The notes: generated by a model from the sequence alone, not told the origin. Numbered from the stretch's first letter, positions 1 through 10,849 are shown. The stretch: 64,000 nt of DNA from Strigamia acuminata (GCA_949358305.1 OX442315.1:2976001-3040000), one strand, 5' to 3'. Program-made: numbers and translations.

Positions 1-1183
1 GGGCAATTTTTGACAAATTTCAGCAGATTTTTGCCTGTATTTGACAAATTTCAGAAGATTTTTGCCTATATTTGACAAATTTCAGAAGATTTCCTCAATC
101 CTCAAACATTTGCTGAAATTTCTCATAGAATTTCTAAAATTAATTGAAATTTGTCTGAAATTTGTCTGGAATTTGTCAAATATTGTCAAAAATCCGTGGA
201 AATTTGTCAAATACTGGCAAAAATCCATGTAAATTTGTCAAAAATTGCCATAATTCGGTGCAAATTGTGTTAGATATTGGAAAAATTTATTTTAACGCTT
301 CCAACGCGCCAGTAAATCGCGCATGCACACGCATGGATTTTTCGTCATAGTTGGATGCGCGCAAACCTCACGTAACTTGCGCCAAAATTTGGCAATTTTT
401 GACAAATTTCAGCAGATTTTTGCCAGTATTTGACAAATTTCCACTGATTTTTGACAATATTTGACCCAACAACTGCGCCACGTTCCAGGCGCCGGTTTAG
501 GCATTTTAGACCCGTTTTAGACCGTTTTAGATGGCGAAAACGTTCTCTCCATCATTTTCTACCCCTGGGTGAGGTTTTCAGCGTTCATGATTGATGAAAA
601 AGCTGTTTTCTAACTAGCTGTCCCATTGCTAGTTTTGGCGTCAGGTTTTAGCAACCTTCCGATCCGACTCTGTCGTCTGCACGACCTCCAAGACTGTTTT
701 AGGGTTAATTTGAGTCAAATAATTCATTCTGGGGGTTGTTTTGGGTTTTTTACAAGTGTGTTTTTGTAGTTTTTATTGGTTTCAAACATTGTCAATTCTT
801 TATACAAGTGTAACTTTCATTTCTCTGTATTTTGAGAACTTTGCATTGCAGCAAAGTTCATTTCTTGCCCCTTAATTATTGTGTAATTGTTGGTTTTCAA
901 GCCCGTTTTTTAACAATAACTTTATTTGAAGTGCCTATCGTTTCAGGCACGTGTTTCCACGTGCCTTTTATTGTTGAGCAATTTCTTGGGCAGTTGCGCT
1001 CCTGTTGCTAGCATTGCCGCGCGTTCTCCGCGCGCGTACTCGCGCGTTTCGCATCACACACATTCGGGTTCAATGGCCTATCGCGGCGGCACATTGTGTG
1101 GCATAGCGCGGCACGTTGCAATTACGTGACGTGGCACGTTGCTGTTACGTGACGCGATAGCCAGTATTTAAGCAGGGGATTCC
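1..1183. repeat. Left inverted arm of a large foldback element (outer part)
   Basis: This stretch returns as its reverse complement at 9698-10849 with only scattered mismatches, so the two are arms of one giant inverted repeat. The outer 450 bases are made of short repeats of the type TTTGACAAATTTC and ATTTTTGCC. The inner part holds a GC-richer block (about 1000-1140). The arm is still matching at base 1, so the true end lies outside the window. The last bases (ATTCC, 1179-1183) are the target duplicated by the copia insertion. The arm contains no transposase ORF, so this is a non-autonomous foldback or long-TIR DNA element. Confidence 0.85.
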
Positions 1184-1336
1184 TGTTGGGTTGATGTTTT
1201 GCTGTTTGTTGATCGAGCATGTTTCCGGCGAATTAAATGTCGCGGATATCCTAACGAAATGGTTAGCAAAGTCCCGGTTGAACGCGCTGTGCGAGTACAT
1301 TTTTGTGATAGACAAATAGCTAAACAAAGGGGGATT
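1184..1336 (+). repeat. Extra copia 5' end: LTR start fused to pol tail
   Basis: Bases 1184-1209 repeat the first 26 bases of the LTR (TGTTGGGTTGATG...). They then jump to a copy of internal sequence 7697-7824, which is the last codons of pol, its stop and the polypurine tract. The complete 5' LTR begins at 1337. The join lies in a short T/G-rich microhomology. The target duplication lies outside this extra piece, so it was either part of the integrated molecule or is the remnant of a tandem LTR-internal-LTR array after a deletion. Confidence 0.85.
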
Positions 1337-1804
1337 TGTTGGGTTGATGTTTTGCTGTTTGTCCCCGTGCGCGCGTGTGAAGTTAAATGCACCTTTACGG
1401 CTTAGTGCATTTGATGTGTTATTGCTTCTAGACCTGTTCATGTGATCGGTCAATCCTGGTTTTTATTCAATGCGTGTTACGGTACCGCGACCGATCATTA
1501 TTTGCGATAACACATCTCACATTGTCATCCGCTCTAAAGAGCACTTATTGTTTGCTTTGTTTTGGATCAAGTTTATTGATTAACTTGGTCTGCTCTTAAT
1601 ATAAAGAATGGATCATTGTGTAAAGACAATGATTCGTTCTGTCTTTTGTTTTGTACGAGATCGAGGACAATTAGCCTCGAACTCAAGTGATTTTTACTAC
1701 ATACTTTTGTAATAAAAGATGGCGGACGCGTGTCCGATTTATCCGCCCAGCCAAAATGATGTTTCCAGTTATTTCTGCAGCGCACAGGCCATCACAACTC
1801 TTCA
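1337..1804 (+). repeat. 5' LTR of the copia element
   Basis: This 468-bp LTR begins TGTTGGG and ends CTTCA, and it matches the LTR at 7825-8292 throughout. A TATA-like AATATAAAG lies near 1598 and AATAAAA near 1711, plausible promoter and polyadenylation signals. Bases 1805-1820 (AAGTGGTAGCAGAGGG) follow directly and resemble the internal tRNA-Met type primer-binding site common in copia elements. Confidence 0.9.
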
Positions 1805-2932
1805 AAGTGGTAGCAGAGGGTAAAAACGATCTGGCGACGACGTTTTTGGAGAAGAAACGGCCATTTTGCGACTACGAGAAGTCGCCGAGTGTGCGCCCGC
1901 CCAGCTCGTCGTAAAAACGAGTTTTCGGTGCGGATTTCATCGCAGAATCGTCGTGACAACGTGTGCGGGCGATTCTTCGACACCAGCGGATCGTTTGGAT
2001 ACGTTTTTGGTTCGGAAATTTATGTTTTTCGTCGCCTCGACGTCGTGCAAATAAACGACGGTCGAGATTTGTGCTTCGAGAATTTCTACGTGTGTGTGCG
2101 ACGAGAATCACTTCGTGGGAATTTTCATCAGTGTTGTGTGCACAAATAAGCACACAGCAAGGATACAAACGACGGTAGGACATTATTTTGTCGATTTTCG
2201 TGCGAAATAAGCACGTTTGGACGCCATCACGGAAGATTTTCGCGACGGCGGCCATTTTCTTTTTGGATTTATCGTCGCGAACGACGATTTTCACAGCATA
2301 CAGAGAAGTCTGTAGCCAACGAGAAGTCCTGCACACGATAAGCGTGTGTGCAGGCATTGATTACCGTGATTTGAACCCCGGAGTTCATCTCACGAAGGCG
2401 CGGACGAGCGCAACGTTGATTTTCCCGCGATCGCACGGAAGTGTGCACGCGGACGGCACGACAGCCCAATTCCCGTGCATACGACGACGTGAGAACAACG
2501 TTTCGCCTTCGCGGGATAATATTGCGACGCCTTGCACCCGCAATTCGCTGCAACTTTACCATCTTAACACCGAAAAAGTGTATTTTTTGATTTATTTATT
2601 ATCTCGTGAAACTTTGTATAGTTTTAAGGTTTTTGTTTTTTTCCCTTGTTAGAATCGGTGCTACCCTACGTCCAGTCGGGCACGTAGCACTGTATTCTTG
2701 GCTAGGCTTATCCACGGCCACCCAACCATCCCGCGGGCCCCAGGAGGCGCGAACGGAAGAGTTGGGGGATTGCTAGTCAAGGTTTTCCAATCTCACTTAT
2801 TGAGATTCCCCGGGTTGTGTGCATTATTCGCCTTCACTTTTGGGGGAATTGTGCATCCGTGCGACGAATTTACGTGATTTGTGTGATTTGTGCTTCGCTT
2901 TTTCACTGGATTTCGTCGAAAATTTTCCCGAA
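1805..2932 (+). other. copia primer-binding site and untranslated leader
   Basis: About 1.1 kb separates the 5' LTR from the likely gag start. It opens with the putative primer-binding site at 1805-1820. Short ORFs occur on both strands, but none shows a recognisable domain, and I read the region as a long leader. Confidence 0.6.
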
Positions 2933-5900
2933 ATGGCGTCCTACGACCGCCATGATGATTATAAGGATGTGAAAAAGTTGGACGGAACCAACTACCCGAC
3001 TTGGAGCGTACAAGTCCAGCTCCTTCTCCAATCGTACGGAGTTTGGGGCCACGTGACCGGCAAGACGAAAGAGCCGCCGGCCGGATCACCGTTTCGAGAG
3101 ACAAGGGATTTTGAGAAAGGCGAGGAAAGGGCTCGCTCCACCATTTGTCTGGCGTGTGGCGAGGCCCAACAGGTTGTGGCTGTCGCCCACGCTACTGCGA
3201 AGGAGGTGTGGGAGGCACTGAAAGCTGCCTACCAGCCCACGACACGGGCACGTAAAGCCCGTCTTCGCCGGGAATTTTTGGACATGCGGTTGCATGAAAA
3301 CGAAGAGATGTTTGTTTTCACCGCACGAGTTGACCGAAAGGTCGTGCAACTTGCCGACGTCAAGATAAAGATCACGGACGAGTTTCACGCCTTTCAATAC
3401 CTCGACCTGCTGCCGCCCCAATATGAACCGGTCAAGCAGACGGTTTATCACTGGGGTGACGCAGAGTTCACGGCAGCAGCGGTCAAGGAACGCCTGGTAG
3501 GCGAATACAATCGCTTACACGTAACGACCGACGAATTTGGCGTGCTTTCCAAGACGCCATTGGAGAGCACTGGTGCCTTCTTTAACCAAGGCGGAAGACA
3601 ACGCGGACGTGGTGGAAATGCACCCGGCGGCCCACGCATCTGTTTTACTTGCGGTGGGACGGGTCACTTCGCCCGTGAATGCCCTACTCCACCGAAACAG
3701 CAATTCCAAGCAAAAGGAAACCAAACTGGACAATTTAGAGGCAATCCACGGGGCAAGGGACGTGGAAGGGGCCAGCAAAAGGCCGCTGTCACACAGGCTG
3801 ACATATTCAGCGACTCTCCAGTCTCTTATTACTCCGCGGCGATTTGGCTTCAACAACAACCCCCTGTGCCGGCTTCCCACGTGTCTCACGCGAATTATGA
3901 TTCGCAATGGTACGTCGACACAGGGGCGACGGACTATTTCTCCTTCAACAAAGATTGGTTCTCCGACTTCAAGCCATTGACTGGCCACGTCCAACAGGGA
4001 GAAGGAAAGTCGAGAATCGAAGGAATAGGAAATGTGACATTGACATCGATTTACGGAACCCGCACCCGTGCACTTACATTGCAAAATGTATTTTATGCAC
4101 CCAACTTTAGGAAGAATTTGATTTCGTTGGGTCGCACGGATGAAGCTGGGGCAACGACCATGATTAAAAATGGCAAAATGGTTATTTATAACGACAAAAT
4201 TGATGACCCTTCCATCACTGCGGAACGCACGAGTGATCGGATGTATAAGGTCAATTGTCGTATTTCTCCTGTGAACACTGCCGCATTACCTGCGCAACAG
4301 GCTGCGACAGTGTCTTCTAGTCCGCTTATAAAAGGCGATGAAGTTGTAAATTCGATACTAACATACCCTAGTTTTAAGGACGCATTAACCCAAAATTCGA
4401 GTGAGTCAGGGAAACCTGCACCAGCGATAAAGGGGCAAGCGAGTGTTGCGAACAACGCGCCTGCGAATGTTACGACTAATGCGCAAGCGAATATTTCGAA
4501 TAAAATCAAGGCAAAGACTGCCAATGCCTCTAAGGAGGCAAGTTCAATTGTGCAGAACAAAGCAGGGAATGGGAACAATTCTACTAATGGGGTTAAAACT
4601 TTTGACAAGAAAGATAAGGCTCAAACGATGGACATTTGGCACTCCCGGTTGGGGCATTTAAATGCTAAAGGAATAACGGGTTTGGAAAAGTCAACTGACG
4701 TGTTTGGGCTGAAACTCTCGAATAAGGAGTTGTTGACGTGTGACTTTTGCGCCAAGGCGAAGAGTACACGTGCTAGTTTTCCCCCAATAATTGGAATTAC
4801 GACAAAAAGTATTTTGGAAATAGTGCACTTAGACGTGTGGGGCCCCGCGCCAGTTCAAACATTGGGTGGGGCGTACTATTATCTCATTCTCATCGATGAT
4901 TTTTCCCGCTTTATGTGGATAATCATCATGAAACGGAAAAGTGACGTTTTAGGACATTTCAAGCGGTGGCTACTTGAAGTTGAGCGAACGACCTCTAAGA
5001 AGGTAAAGGCTATAAAAACTGATAATGGAGGGGAGTTCATATCTAGACAATGGGACGATTATGTGGCGACAATTGGGCTTAAGTGTATGAGGACTAATGC
5101 ATACAGCCCAGAAATGAATTCGGTCGCCGAACGGGCGAACCGTACCATTCTTAATGGTACTCGGGCACTTCTTTTTGAGAATAAATTTCCCGCCACTCTA
5201 TGGGCAGAGCTTGCCGTTTCAGTTGTATATCTGAAAAACCGTTTTCCACATACGGGAATTGGGGGAAAAACACCTTATTCTGTGTTTTACAATAAGAAAT
5301 TGTCCCTTCGCCATGTCAAGTGCATTGGCTCATTGACTTATGTCCATATCCCATCTCAGACTCGGGGTGGGAAATTACAAGACAGGGCATGGGCTGGGGC
5401 ATTAATTGGATACGCCGCTTCAACACGCGGCTATAGAATTTGGGATCCGAATAAAAATCAGGTGTTTTTGTCTAAACACGTCAAAATTTTTGAAAACAAT
5501 TTCTGGTTTGAATTAGGGACGGTCACGTCGCCTGAATTGGAGAATGACTTTGATACTTCGAGTTCGGACTCGTTCAATGGGTCATTTTCTGACGACGACA
5601 GTGTTGCTGGCGACCCGATAATTCAGAAGGCTCCGGGGATCCCGGAGATCCTAGAAGTTCCGGAGATTCCGGAACCCCCTCCTGCGATACAGGAAGTCCC
5701 ACAACCTGTTCCGCAGCAAAAAGTGAAACCCGCATTGCCCACGACCCCAAAGCCTACTTTTAGACCTGAATTGAGGCCAGTCGCTAAACAGGCAGCTCAG
5801 CAACCCCCACTCATGCCCGTTGAGGAGAACCCTATTCTTGGGGATAGGGATACAGGGGATGAGCCTGTTGAAGAAATTGGTGGGGCGAAGGGGGATGATG

Positions 5901-7807
5901 GGAATTACTTCAACATCTATCCTGACAATGATGGGGAACCTGAAATTCCTCCTGGGATTCAAACACGGCGTGGATCACGATCAAAGAAAAAGCAAGGGAA
6001 CGTGATGTTACATCCGGAACTACTGCCGTTAAACATGGCGGAATGGGAACGACGCGCATCCGTCCGTAAAGACGGAGCGACGGCGGGACAAATAGATGTT
6101 GTTTACATCACGCCCTTAAAGGACAAGATAAGAAGTCGAGTTGATATCGCACGGTGGTGCGATGAAGAAGGGTACGCATATGATGCGACCTTATTTGACT
6201 TTAAGACATTAGAGGGGGACGGTGAACCGTTAGGGTTTGCAGGTTTCTGTGCCGTCGAGCCAGAAACCTACGAAGAAGCCATGTACCACGTCAAGCGTCC
6301 TGATTGGATAAAAGCCATGAGAGAGGAAATTGATGTGTTCGATGAAAGAACGGTTTACAAGGAAGTTGACAAAACAACTTTAGACGAGGGTACGACTCTC
6401 TTGGGATCGAAATGGATATACAAAATGAAGCGCGACCACACGGGTGTTATCCAACGCTACCGAGCCCGACTCGTCGCACAAGGCTTTAAGCAGAAGCCCG
6501 GAGTTGACTTTACGGAGGTGTTCTCCCCCGTCGTCAACTTCGTGCTGGTGATAGTGTTCTTTTGCACTTTGGTGATACTCAAGGGATGGCGGGATTTACA
6601 CCTGGATATCAAGGCCGCGTACCTTTACGGGGACCTCGATACGGTACAGTACATGGAGATCCCCAAGGGATATCGTACCGCCCATAATAAGCATAAATGC
6701 TGGATGCTTTTAAAAGCACTTTATGGATTACACCAGTCCGGTCGTATGTGGTACCAGGTCCTCCACATACGACTACTTGAATTGGGCTTTCAACCGTTGT
6801 TGGGTTTAAACTGTGTCTATGCCCTAGACAACGACGCGATAGTCATCTTCTACGTGGACGATATCGTGCTGTTCTCGAAGGATGACTATGTGGAACAATG
6901 CGTTTTGAAGTGGTTACGGGAATCGTTTGAAGTAGTGAGTCTGGGACCCGTAACTTTACTTTTAGGAATCGAGTTTGATAGGTCCGGGGGCATGATTAAA
7001 ATCCACCAACGGAAATATATTGAAAAGCTTTGTAAAGCGTACGGGATTGACTCGTGCCATCGAGTAAAGGTTCCAGTAACCCCGGGAACCATGATTCAAA
7101 GTGTAAGAACCGGAGAAAAAGTCGACACCTCATTCCCGTACAGATCTCTGGTCGGAAGTCTGTTGTTCATCGCCAGCCGAACCAGACCCGACATACTGTT
7201 TTCAGTAATAGTGCTTTCCCAGTATAACGAGACGCATTCGACGCGCCATGTCAATATGTTACTGCAGGTCCTGCGATATTTGGCCACCACGTCGAATTAT
7301 TCGATTAACTTATCGAACTGTAAAAACGAGAATTTGACGGTTTACACCGACGCGTCGTTTGCCCTAGATCAAGACAGACGACGAAGCTTTGGGGGACATA
7401 TTGTCTATATGGGTGGCATTCCCATCTCGTGGAATTGCCACAAACAATCGATGACCTCCCTGTCGATCATGGAGAGCGAATTTCTCGCCGTGGTCGATGG
7501 GGTGAAAGAAGTTATTTGGCTCGAGCGCCTTTACGACGCGAAGATAATGTTTTGTCTCGAGCGAAATACGCCCTGTGTTTTTGCGGATAGCCAGCCGGCT
7601 ATCCAATACTGTAAGAATAGGATCGAGAACAGGGCAAATAAACATATAGACGTGAAGCTCCATTTCGTTAGAGATTGGTTTGAGAAAGGAACGTTTTTGA
7701 TCGAGCATGTTTCCGGCGAATTAAATGTCGCGGATATCCTAACGAAATGGTTAGCAAAGTCCCGGTTGAACGCGCTGTGCGAGTACATTTTTGTGATAGA
7801 CAAATAG
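2933..7807 (+). CDS. copia Gag-Pol polyprotein
   Basis: This is one uninterrupted 1624-residue ORF. The frame opens at 2819, but ATG 2933 (MASYDRHDD) fits the usual copia Gag start, just before the LDGTNYPTWSVQVQLLL signature. Domain order is that of Ty1/copia. Gag carries a CCHC knuckle (CFTCGGTGHFAREC, residues about 237-250). Protease has DTGA at about 329. Integrase has the HHCC zinc domain and a D634-D697-E733 triad with exact D35E spacing. Reverse transcriptase has YVDD at about 1307, and RNase H follows (YTDAS, SIMESEF, DSQPAIQ). Every catalytic motif I looked for is present. It copies its own RNA inside Gag particles and integrates the cDNA. Gag and Pol share one frame with no frameshift or stop between them, so the Gag:Pol ratio must be set some other way. 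Confidence 0.95.
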   Translation: MASYDRHDDYKDVKKLDGTNYPTWSVQVQLLLQSYGVWGHVTGKTKEPPAGSPFRETRDFEKGEERARSTICLACGEAQQVVAVAHATAKEVWEALKAAYQPTTRARKARLRREFLDMRLHENEEMFVFTARVDRKVVQLADVKIKITDEFHAFQYLDLLPPQYEPVKQTVYHWGDAEFTAAAVKERLVGEYNRLHVTTDEFGVLSKTPLESTGAFFNQGGRQRGRGGNAPGGPRICFTCGGTGHFARECPTPPKQQFQAKGNQTGQFRGNPRGKGRGRGQQKAAVTQADIFSDSPVSYYSAAIWLQQQPPVPASHVSHANYDSQWYVDTGATDYFSFNKDWFSDFKPLTGHVQQGEGKSRIEGIGNVTLTSIYGTRTRALTLQNVFYAPNFRKNLISLGRTDEAGATTMIKNGKMVIYNDKIDDPSITAERTSDRMYKVNCRISPVNTAALPAQQAATVSSSPLIKGDEVVNSILTYPSFKDALTQNSSESGKPAPAIKGQASVANNAPANVTTNAQANISNKIKAKTANASKEASSIVQNKAGNGNNSTNGVKTFDKKDKAQTMDIWHSRLGHLNAKGITGLEKSTDVFGLKLSNKELLTCDFCAKAKSTRASFPPIIGITTKSILEIVHLDVWGPAPVQTLGGAYYYLILIDDFSRFMWIIIMKRKSDVLGHFKRWLLEVERTTSKKVKAIKTDNGGEFISRQWDDYVATIGLKCMRTNAYSPEMNSVAERANRTILNGTRALLFENKFPATLWAELAVSVVYLKNRFPHTGIGGKTPYSVFYNKKLSLRHVKCIGSLTYVHIPSQTRGGKLQDRAWAGALIGYAASTRGYRIWDPNKNQVFLSKHVKIFENNFWFELGTVTSPELENDFDTSSSDSFNGSFSDDDSVAGDPIIQKAPGIPEILEVPEIPEPPPAIQEVPQPVPQQKVKPALPTTPKPTFRPELRPVAKQAAQQPPLMPVEENPILGDRDTGDEPVEEIGGAKGDDGNYFNIYPDNDGEPEIPPGIQTRRGSRSKKKQGNVMLHPELLPLNMAEWERRASVRKDGATAGQIDVVYITPLKDKIRSRVDIARWCDEEGYAYDATLFDFKTLEGDGEPLGFAGFCAVEPETYEEAMYHVKRPDWIKAMREEIDVFDERTVYKEVDKTTLDEGTTLLGSKWIYKMKRDHTGVIQRYRARLVAQGFKQKPGVDFTEVFSPVVNFVLVIVFFCTLVILKGWRDLHLDIKAAYLYGDLDTVQYMEIPKGYRTAHNKHKCWMLLKALYGLHQSGRMWYQVLHIRLLELGFQPLLGLNCVYALDNDAIVIFYVDDIVLFSKDDYVEQCVLKWLRESFEVVSLGPVTLLLGIEFDRSGGMIKIHQRKYIEKLCKAYGIDSCHRVKVPVTPGTMIQSVRTGEKVDTSFPYRSLVGSLLFIASRTRPDILFSVIVLSQYNETHSTRHVNMLLQVLRYLATTSNYSINLSNCKNENLTVYTDASFALDQDRRRSFGGHIVYMGGIPISWNCHKQSMTSLSIMESEFLAVVDGVKEVIWLERLYDAKIMFCLERNTPCVFADSQPAIQYCKNRIENRANKHIDVKLHFVRDWFEKGTFLIEHVSGELNVADILTKWLAKSRLNALCEYIFVIDK

Positions 7808-7809
7808 CT

Positions 7810-7824
7810 AAACAAAGGGGGATT
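7810..7824 (+). promoter_or_regulatory. copia polypurine tract
   Basis: The purine-rich run AAACAAAGGGGGATT lies directly before the 3' LTR and just after the pol stop codon. It is the expected plus-strand primer. The same run precedes the 5' LTR at about 1322-1336 because the extra 5' piece includes the pol tail. Confidence 0.85.
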
Positions 7825-8292
7825 TGTTGGGTTGATGTTTTGCTGTTTGTCCCCGTGCGCGCGTGTGAAGTTAAATGCACCTTTACGGCTTAGTGCATTT
7901 GATGTGTTATTGCTTCTAGACCTGTTCATGTGATCGGTCAATCCTGGTTTTTATTCAATGCGTGTTACGGTACCGCGACCGATCATTATTTGCGATAACA
8001 CATCTCACATTGTCATCCGCTCTAAAGAGCACTTATTGTTTGCTTTGTTTTGGATCAAGTTTATTGATTAACTTGGTCTGCTCTTAATATAAAGAATGGA
8101 TCATTGTGTAAAGACAATGATTCGTTCTGTCTTTTGTTTTGTACGAGATCGAGGACAATTAGCCTCGAACTCAAGTGATTTTTACTACATACTTTTGTAA
8201 TAAAAGATGGCGGACGCGTGTCCGATTTATCCGCCCAGCCAAAATGATGTTTCCAGTTATTTCTGCAGCGCACAGGCCATCACAACTCTTCA
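7825..8292 (+). repeat. 3' LTR of the copia element
   Basis: This 468-bp LTR matches 1337-1804 over its whole length by eye. It is followed by the target duplication ATTCC (8293-8297) and then by the continuation of the foldback arm. Confidence 0.92.
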
Positions 8293-8530
8293 ATTCCATC
8301 ATCGTTTACACAAATGCGCATTGCAACGTGGAGGCGCATTCGAGTCCTTTTCCCAAGCGTTGAAAAAGGACAAAACTCGTATTCGATTCGAAAGCGAATC
8401 GAATACGATTTTTGTCCTTTTTCAACGCAAAATTGTATTCGATTCGCTTTCGAATCGAATACGAGTTTTGCCCTTCTTCAACGCGAAATCGTATTCGACT
8501 CGCTTTCGAGTCGAATGCGTATACGAGTGA
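8293..8530. repeat. Left foldback arm, inner part
   Basis: After the copia insertion the arm resumes. CATCATCGTTTACACAAATG at 8298 is the reverse complement of 9678-9697. It then enters two to three degenerate copies of the 56-bp palindromic unit that is amplified at 8985-9640. Removing the copia element makes the arm continuous with 1-1183. Confidence 0.85.
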
Positions 8531-8984
8531 AGTTTGTGAAAACACAATTTCTAAATAAGACGTATGTGACTACTATGTGTTTTCATGTCGTAGTAAGTAT
8601 TTGGTGGATTTTCCAAACTTCGTTCGTATACGAGTTGTATACAAGTCGTATACAACTTGTATACGACTTGTAAACGATTCGTTTACGATTACGAGCTCGT
8701 ATACAACCCGTATACGAGCGAGTGGAAATCATCGACCATCTCGAATGCGACTCGAATACGATTCGAGTACATCTCGAATACATCTCGAATACGAGTCGTA
8801 CGAGTCAAAGTCCGGAAACGGGTCATCGACTATCTCGAATACGACTCGAATTCGATTCGTATTCGATTCGAATTCGATTCGAATACGAATACGATCAAAA
8901 TACGAACTCGTAACGACTCGAATACGAATCAAAGTCGAGATCGCCTTGAGAAAGGACAAAAATCGTAATCGATTCGAATGCGAG
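8531..8984. repeat. Self-complementary low-complexity core of the foldback
   Basis: The centre between the two arms has an island (8580-8620) of ordinary sequence. It then runs into a dense patchwork of short palindromic words such as GTATACGAGTTGTATAC, ATTCGAATTCGATTCGAAT and TCGAATACGA. The words are built almost only from TCGA, TACGA and their complements. No gene is visible. Confidence 0.7.
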
Positions 8985-9640
8985 TCGAATACGATTTCGC
9001 GTTGAAGAAGGGCAAAATTCGCATTCGACTCGAAAGCGAGTCGAATACGATTTCGCGTTGAAGAAGGGCAAAATTCGCATTCGACTCGAAAGCGAGTCGA
9101 ATACGATTTCGCGTTGAAGAAGGGAAAAATTCGCATTCGACTTGAAAGCGAGTCGAATACGATTTCGCGTTGAAGAAGGGCAAAATTCGCATTCGACTCG
9201 AAAGCGAGTCGAATACGATTTCGCGTTGAAGAAGGGAAAAATTCGCATTCGACTCGAAAGCGAGTCGAATACGATTTCGCGTTGAAGAAGGGCAAAATTC
9301 GCATTCGACTCGAAAGCGAGTCGAATACGATTTCGCGTTGAAGAAGGGAAAAATTCGCATTCGACTCGAAAGCGAGTCGAATACGATTTCGCGTTGAAGA
9401 AGGGCAAAATTCGCATTCGACTCGAAAGCGAGTCGAATACGATTTCGCGTTGAAGAAGGGCAAAATTCGCATCCGACTCGAAAGCGAGTCGAATACGATT
9501 TCGCGTTGAAGAAGGGCAAAATTCGCATTCGATTCGAAAGCGAATCGCATACGATTTCGCGTTGAAAAAGGACAAAACTCGTATTCGATTCGAAAGCGAA
9601 TCGCATACGATTTCGCGTTGAAAAAGGACAAATTTCGCTT
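8985..9640. repeat. Tandem array of a 56-bp palindromic unit (about 11-12 copies)
   Basis: GTTGAAGAAGGG recurs at 9001, 9057, 9113, 9169, 9225, 9281, 9337, 9393, 9449 and 9505, with GTTGAAAAAGGA at 9561 and 9617, an exact 56-bp period. Each unit contains ATTCGACTCG and CGAGTCGAAT around AAAG, a 10-bp stem with a 4-base loop. The unit has no stop codon in any minus-strand frame. Since 56 is not a multiple of three, all three minus frames stay open and give overlapping ORFs of 312, 259 and 250 codons. I treat these as repeat by-products. Confidence 0.92.
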
Positions 9641-9659
9641 GGGAAAAGGACTCGAATGC

Positions 9660-10849
9660 GCCTCCACGTTGCAATGCGCATTTGTGTAAACGATGATGGA
9701 ATCCCCTGCTTAAATACTGGCTATCGCGTCACGTAACAGCAACGTGCCACGTCACGTAATTGCAACGTGCCGCGCTATGCCACACAATGTGCCGCCGCGA
9801 TAGGCCATTGAACCCGAATGTGTGTGATGCGAAACGCGCGAGTACACGCGCGGAGAACGCGCGGCAATGCTAGCAACAGGAGCGCAACTGCCCAAGAAAT
9901 TGCTCAACAATAAAAGGCACGTGGAAGCACGTGACTGAAACAATAGGCACTTCAAATAAAGTTATTGTTAAAAAACGGGCTTGAAAACCAACAATTACAC
10001 AATAATTAAGGGGCAAGAAATGAACTTTGCTGCAATGCAAAGTTCTCAAAATACAGAGAAATGAAAGTTACACTTGTATAAAGAATTGACAATGTTTGAA
10101 ACCAATAAAAACTACAAAAACACACTTGTAAAAAACCCAAAACAACCCCCAGAATGAATTATTTGACTCAAATTAACCCTAAAACGGTCTTGGAGGTCGT
10201 GCAGACGACAGAGTCGGATTGGAAGGTTGCTAAAACCTGACGCCAAAACTAGCAATGGGACAGCTAGTTAGAAAACAGCTTTTTCATCAATCATGAACGC
10301 TGAAAACCTCACCCAGGGGTAGAAAATGATGGAGAGAACGTTTTCGCCATCTAAAACGGTCTAAAACGGGTCTAAAATGCCTAAACCGGCGCCTGGAACG
10401 TGGCGCAGTTGTTGGGTCAAATATTGTCAAAAATCAGTGGAAATTTGTCAAATACTGGCAAAAATCTGCTGAAATTTGTCAAAAATTGCCAAATTTTGGC
10501 GCAAGTTACGTGAGGTTTGCGCGCATCCAACTATGACGAAAAATCCACGCGTGTGCACGCGCGATTTACTGGCGCGTTGGAAGCGTTAAAATAAATTTTT
10601 CCAATATCTAACACAATTTGCACCAAATTATGGCAATTTTTGACAAATTTACATGGATTTTTGCCAGTATTTGACAAATTTCCACGGATTTTTGACAATA
10701 TTTGACACATTCAAGACAAATTTCAGACAGATTTCAATTAATTTTAGAAAATGTTTGAGAAATATCAGCAAATGTTTGAGGATTGAGGAAATCTGCTGAA
10801 ATTTGTCAAATATAGACAAAAATCTGCTGAAATTTGTAAAAAATTGCCC
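9660..10849. repeat. Right inverted arm of the foldback element
   Basis: This is the reverse complement of 8298-8350 followed by 1-1183. The join near 9697-9706 reads straight through the site that copia interrupted in the other arm, so this arm preserves the pre-insertion sequence. Homology to base 1 is reached at about 10849. What follows cannot be compared because the left partner leaves the window. Confidence 0.88.

Larger units (their letters stand above)
1184..8292 (+). mobile_element. Intact Ty1/copia LTR retrotransposon
   Basis: The element has two 468-bp LTRs (1337-1804 and 7825-8292) that read as identical by eye. Between them lie a putative primer-binding site, one long gag-pol ORF and a polypurine tract. 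It is flanked by the 5-bp duplication ATTCC at 1179-1183 and 8293-8297. The sister arm of the foldback (near 9690-9705) shows the uninterrupted site, which confirms the insertion point. Identical LTRs and an unbroken ORF indicate a recent, possibly still mobile insertion. The 5' end is abnormal: 153 extra bases (1184-1336) precede the first full LTR. Confidence 0.93.

Noticed and set aside
1872-2652. ORFs of 154-161 codons in the copia leader (both strands)
   Set aside because: They have no recognisable domain, lie between primer-binding site and gag, and overlap each other on opposite strands.
3515-4084. 189-codon minus-strand ORF inside gag
   Set aside because: It is a shadow of the gag-pol coding frame on the opposite strand.
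8729-9681. Three overlapping minus-strand ORFs of 250-312 codons
   Set aside because: They are read from the 56-bp tandem repeat, which lacks stop codons in all three frames. The peptide is the same repeat in three registers and shows no domain.
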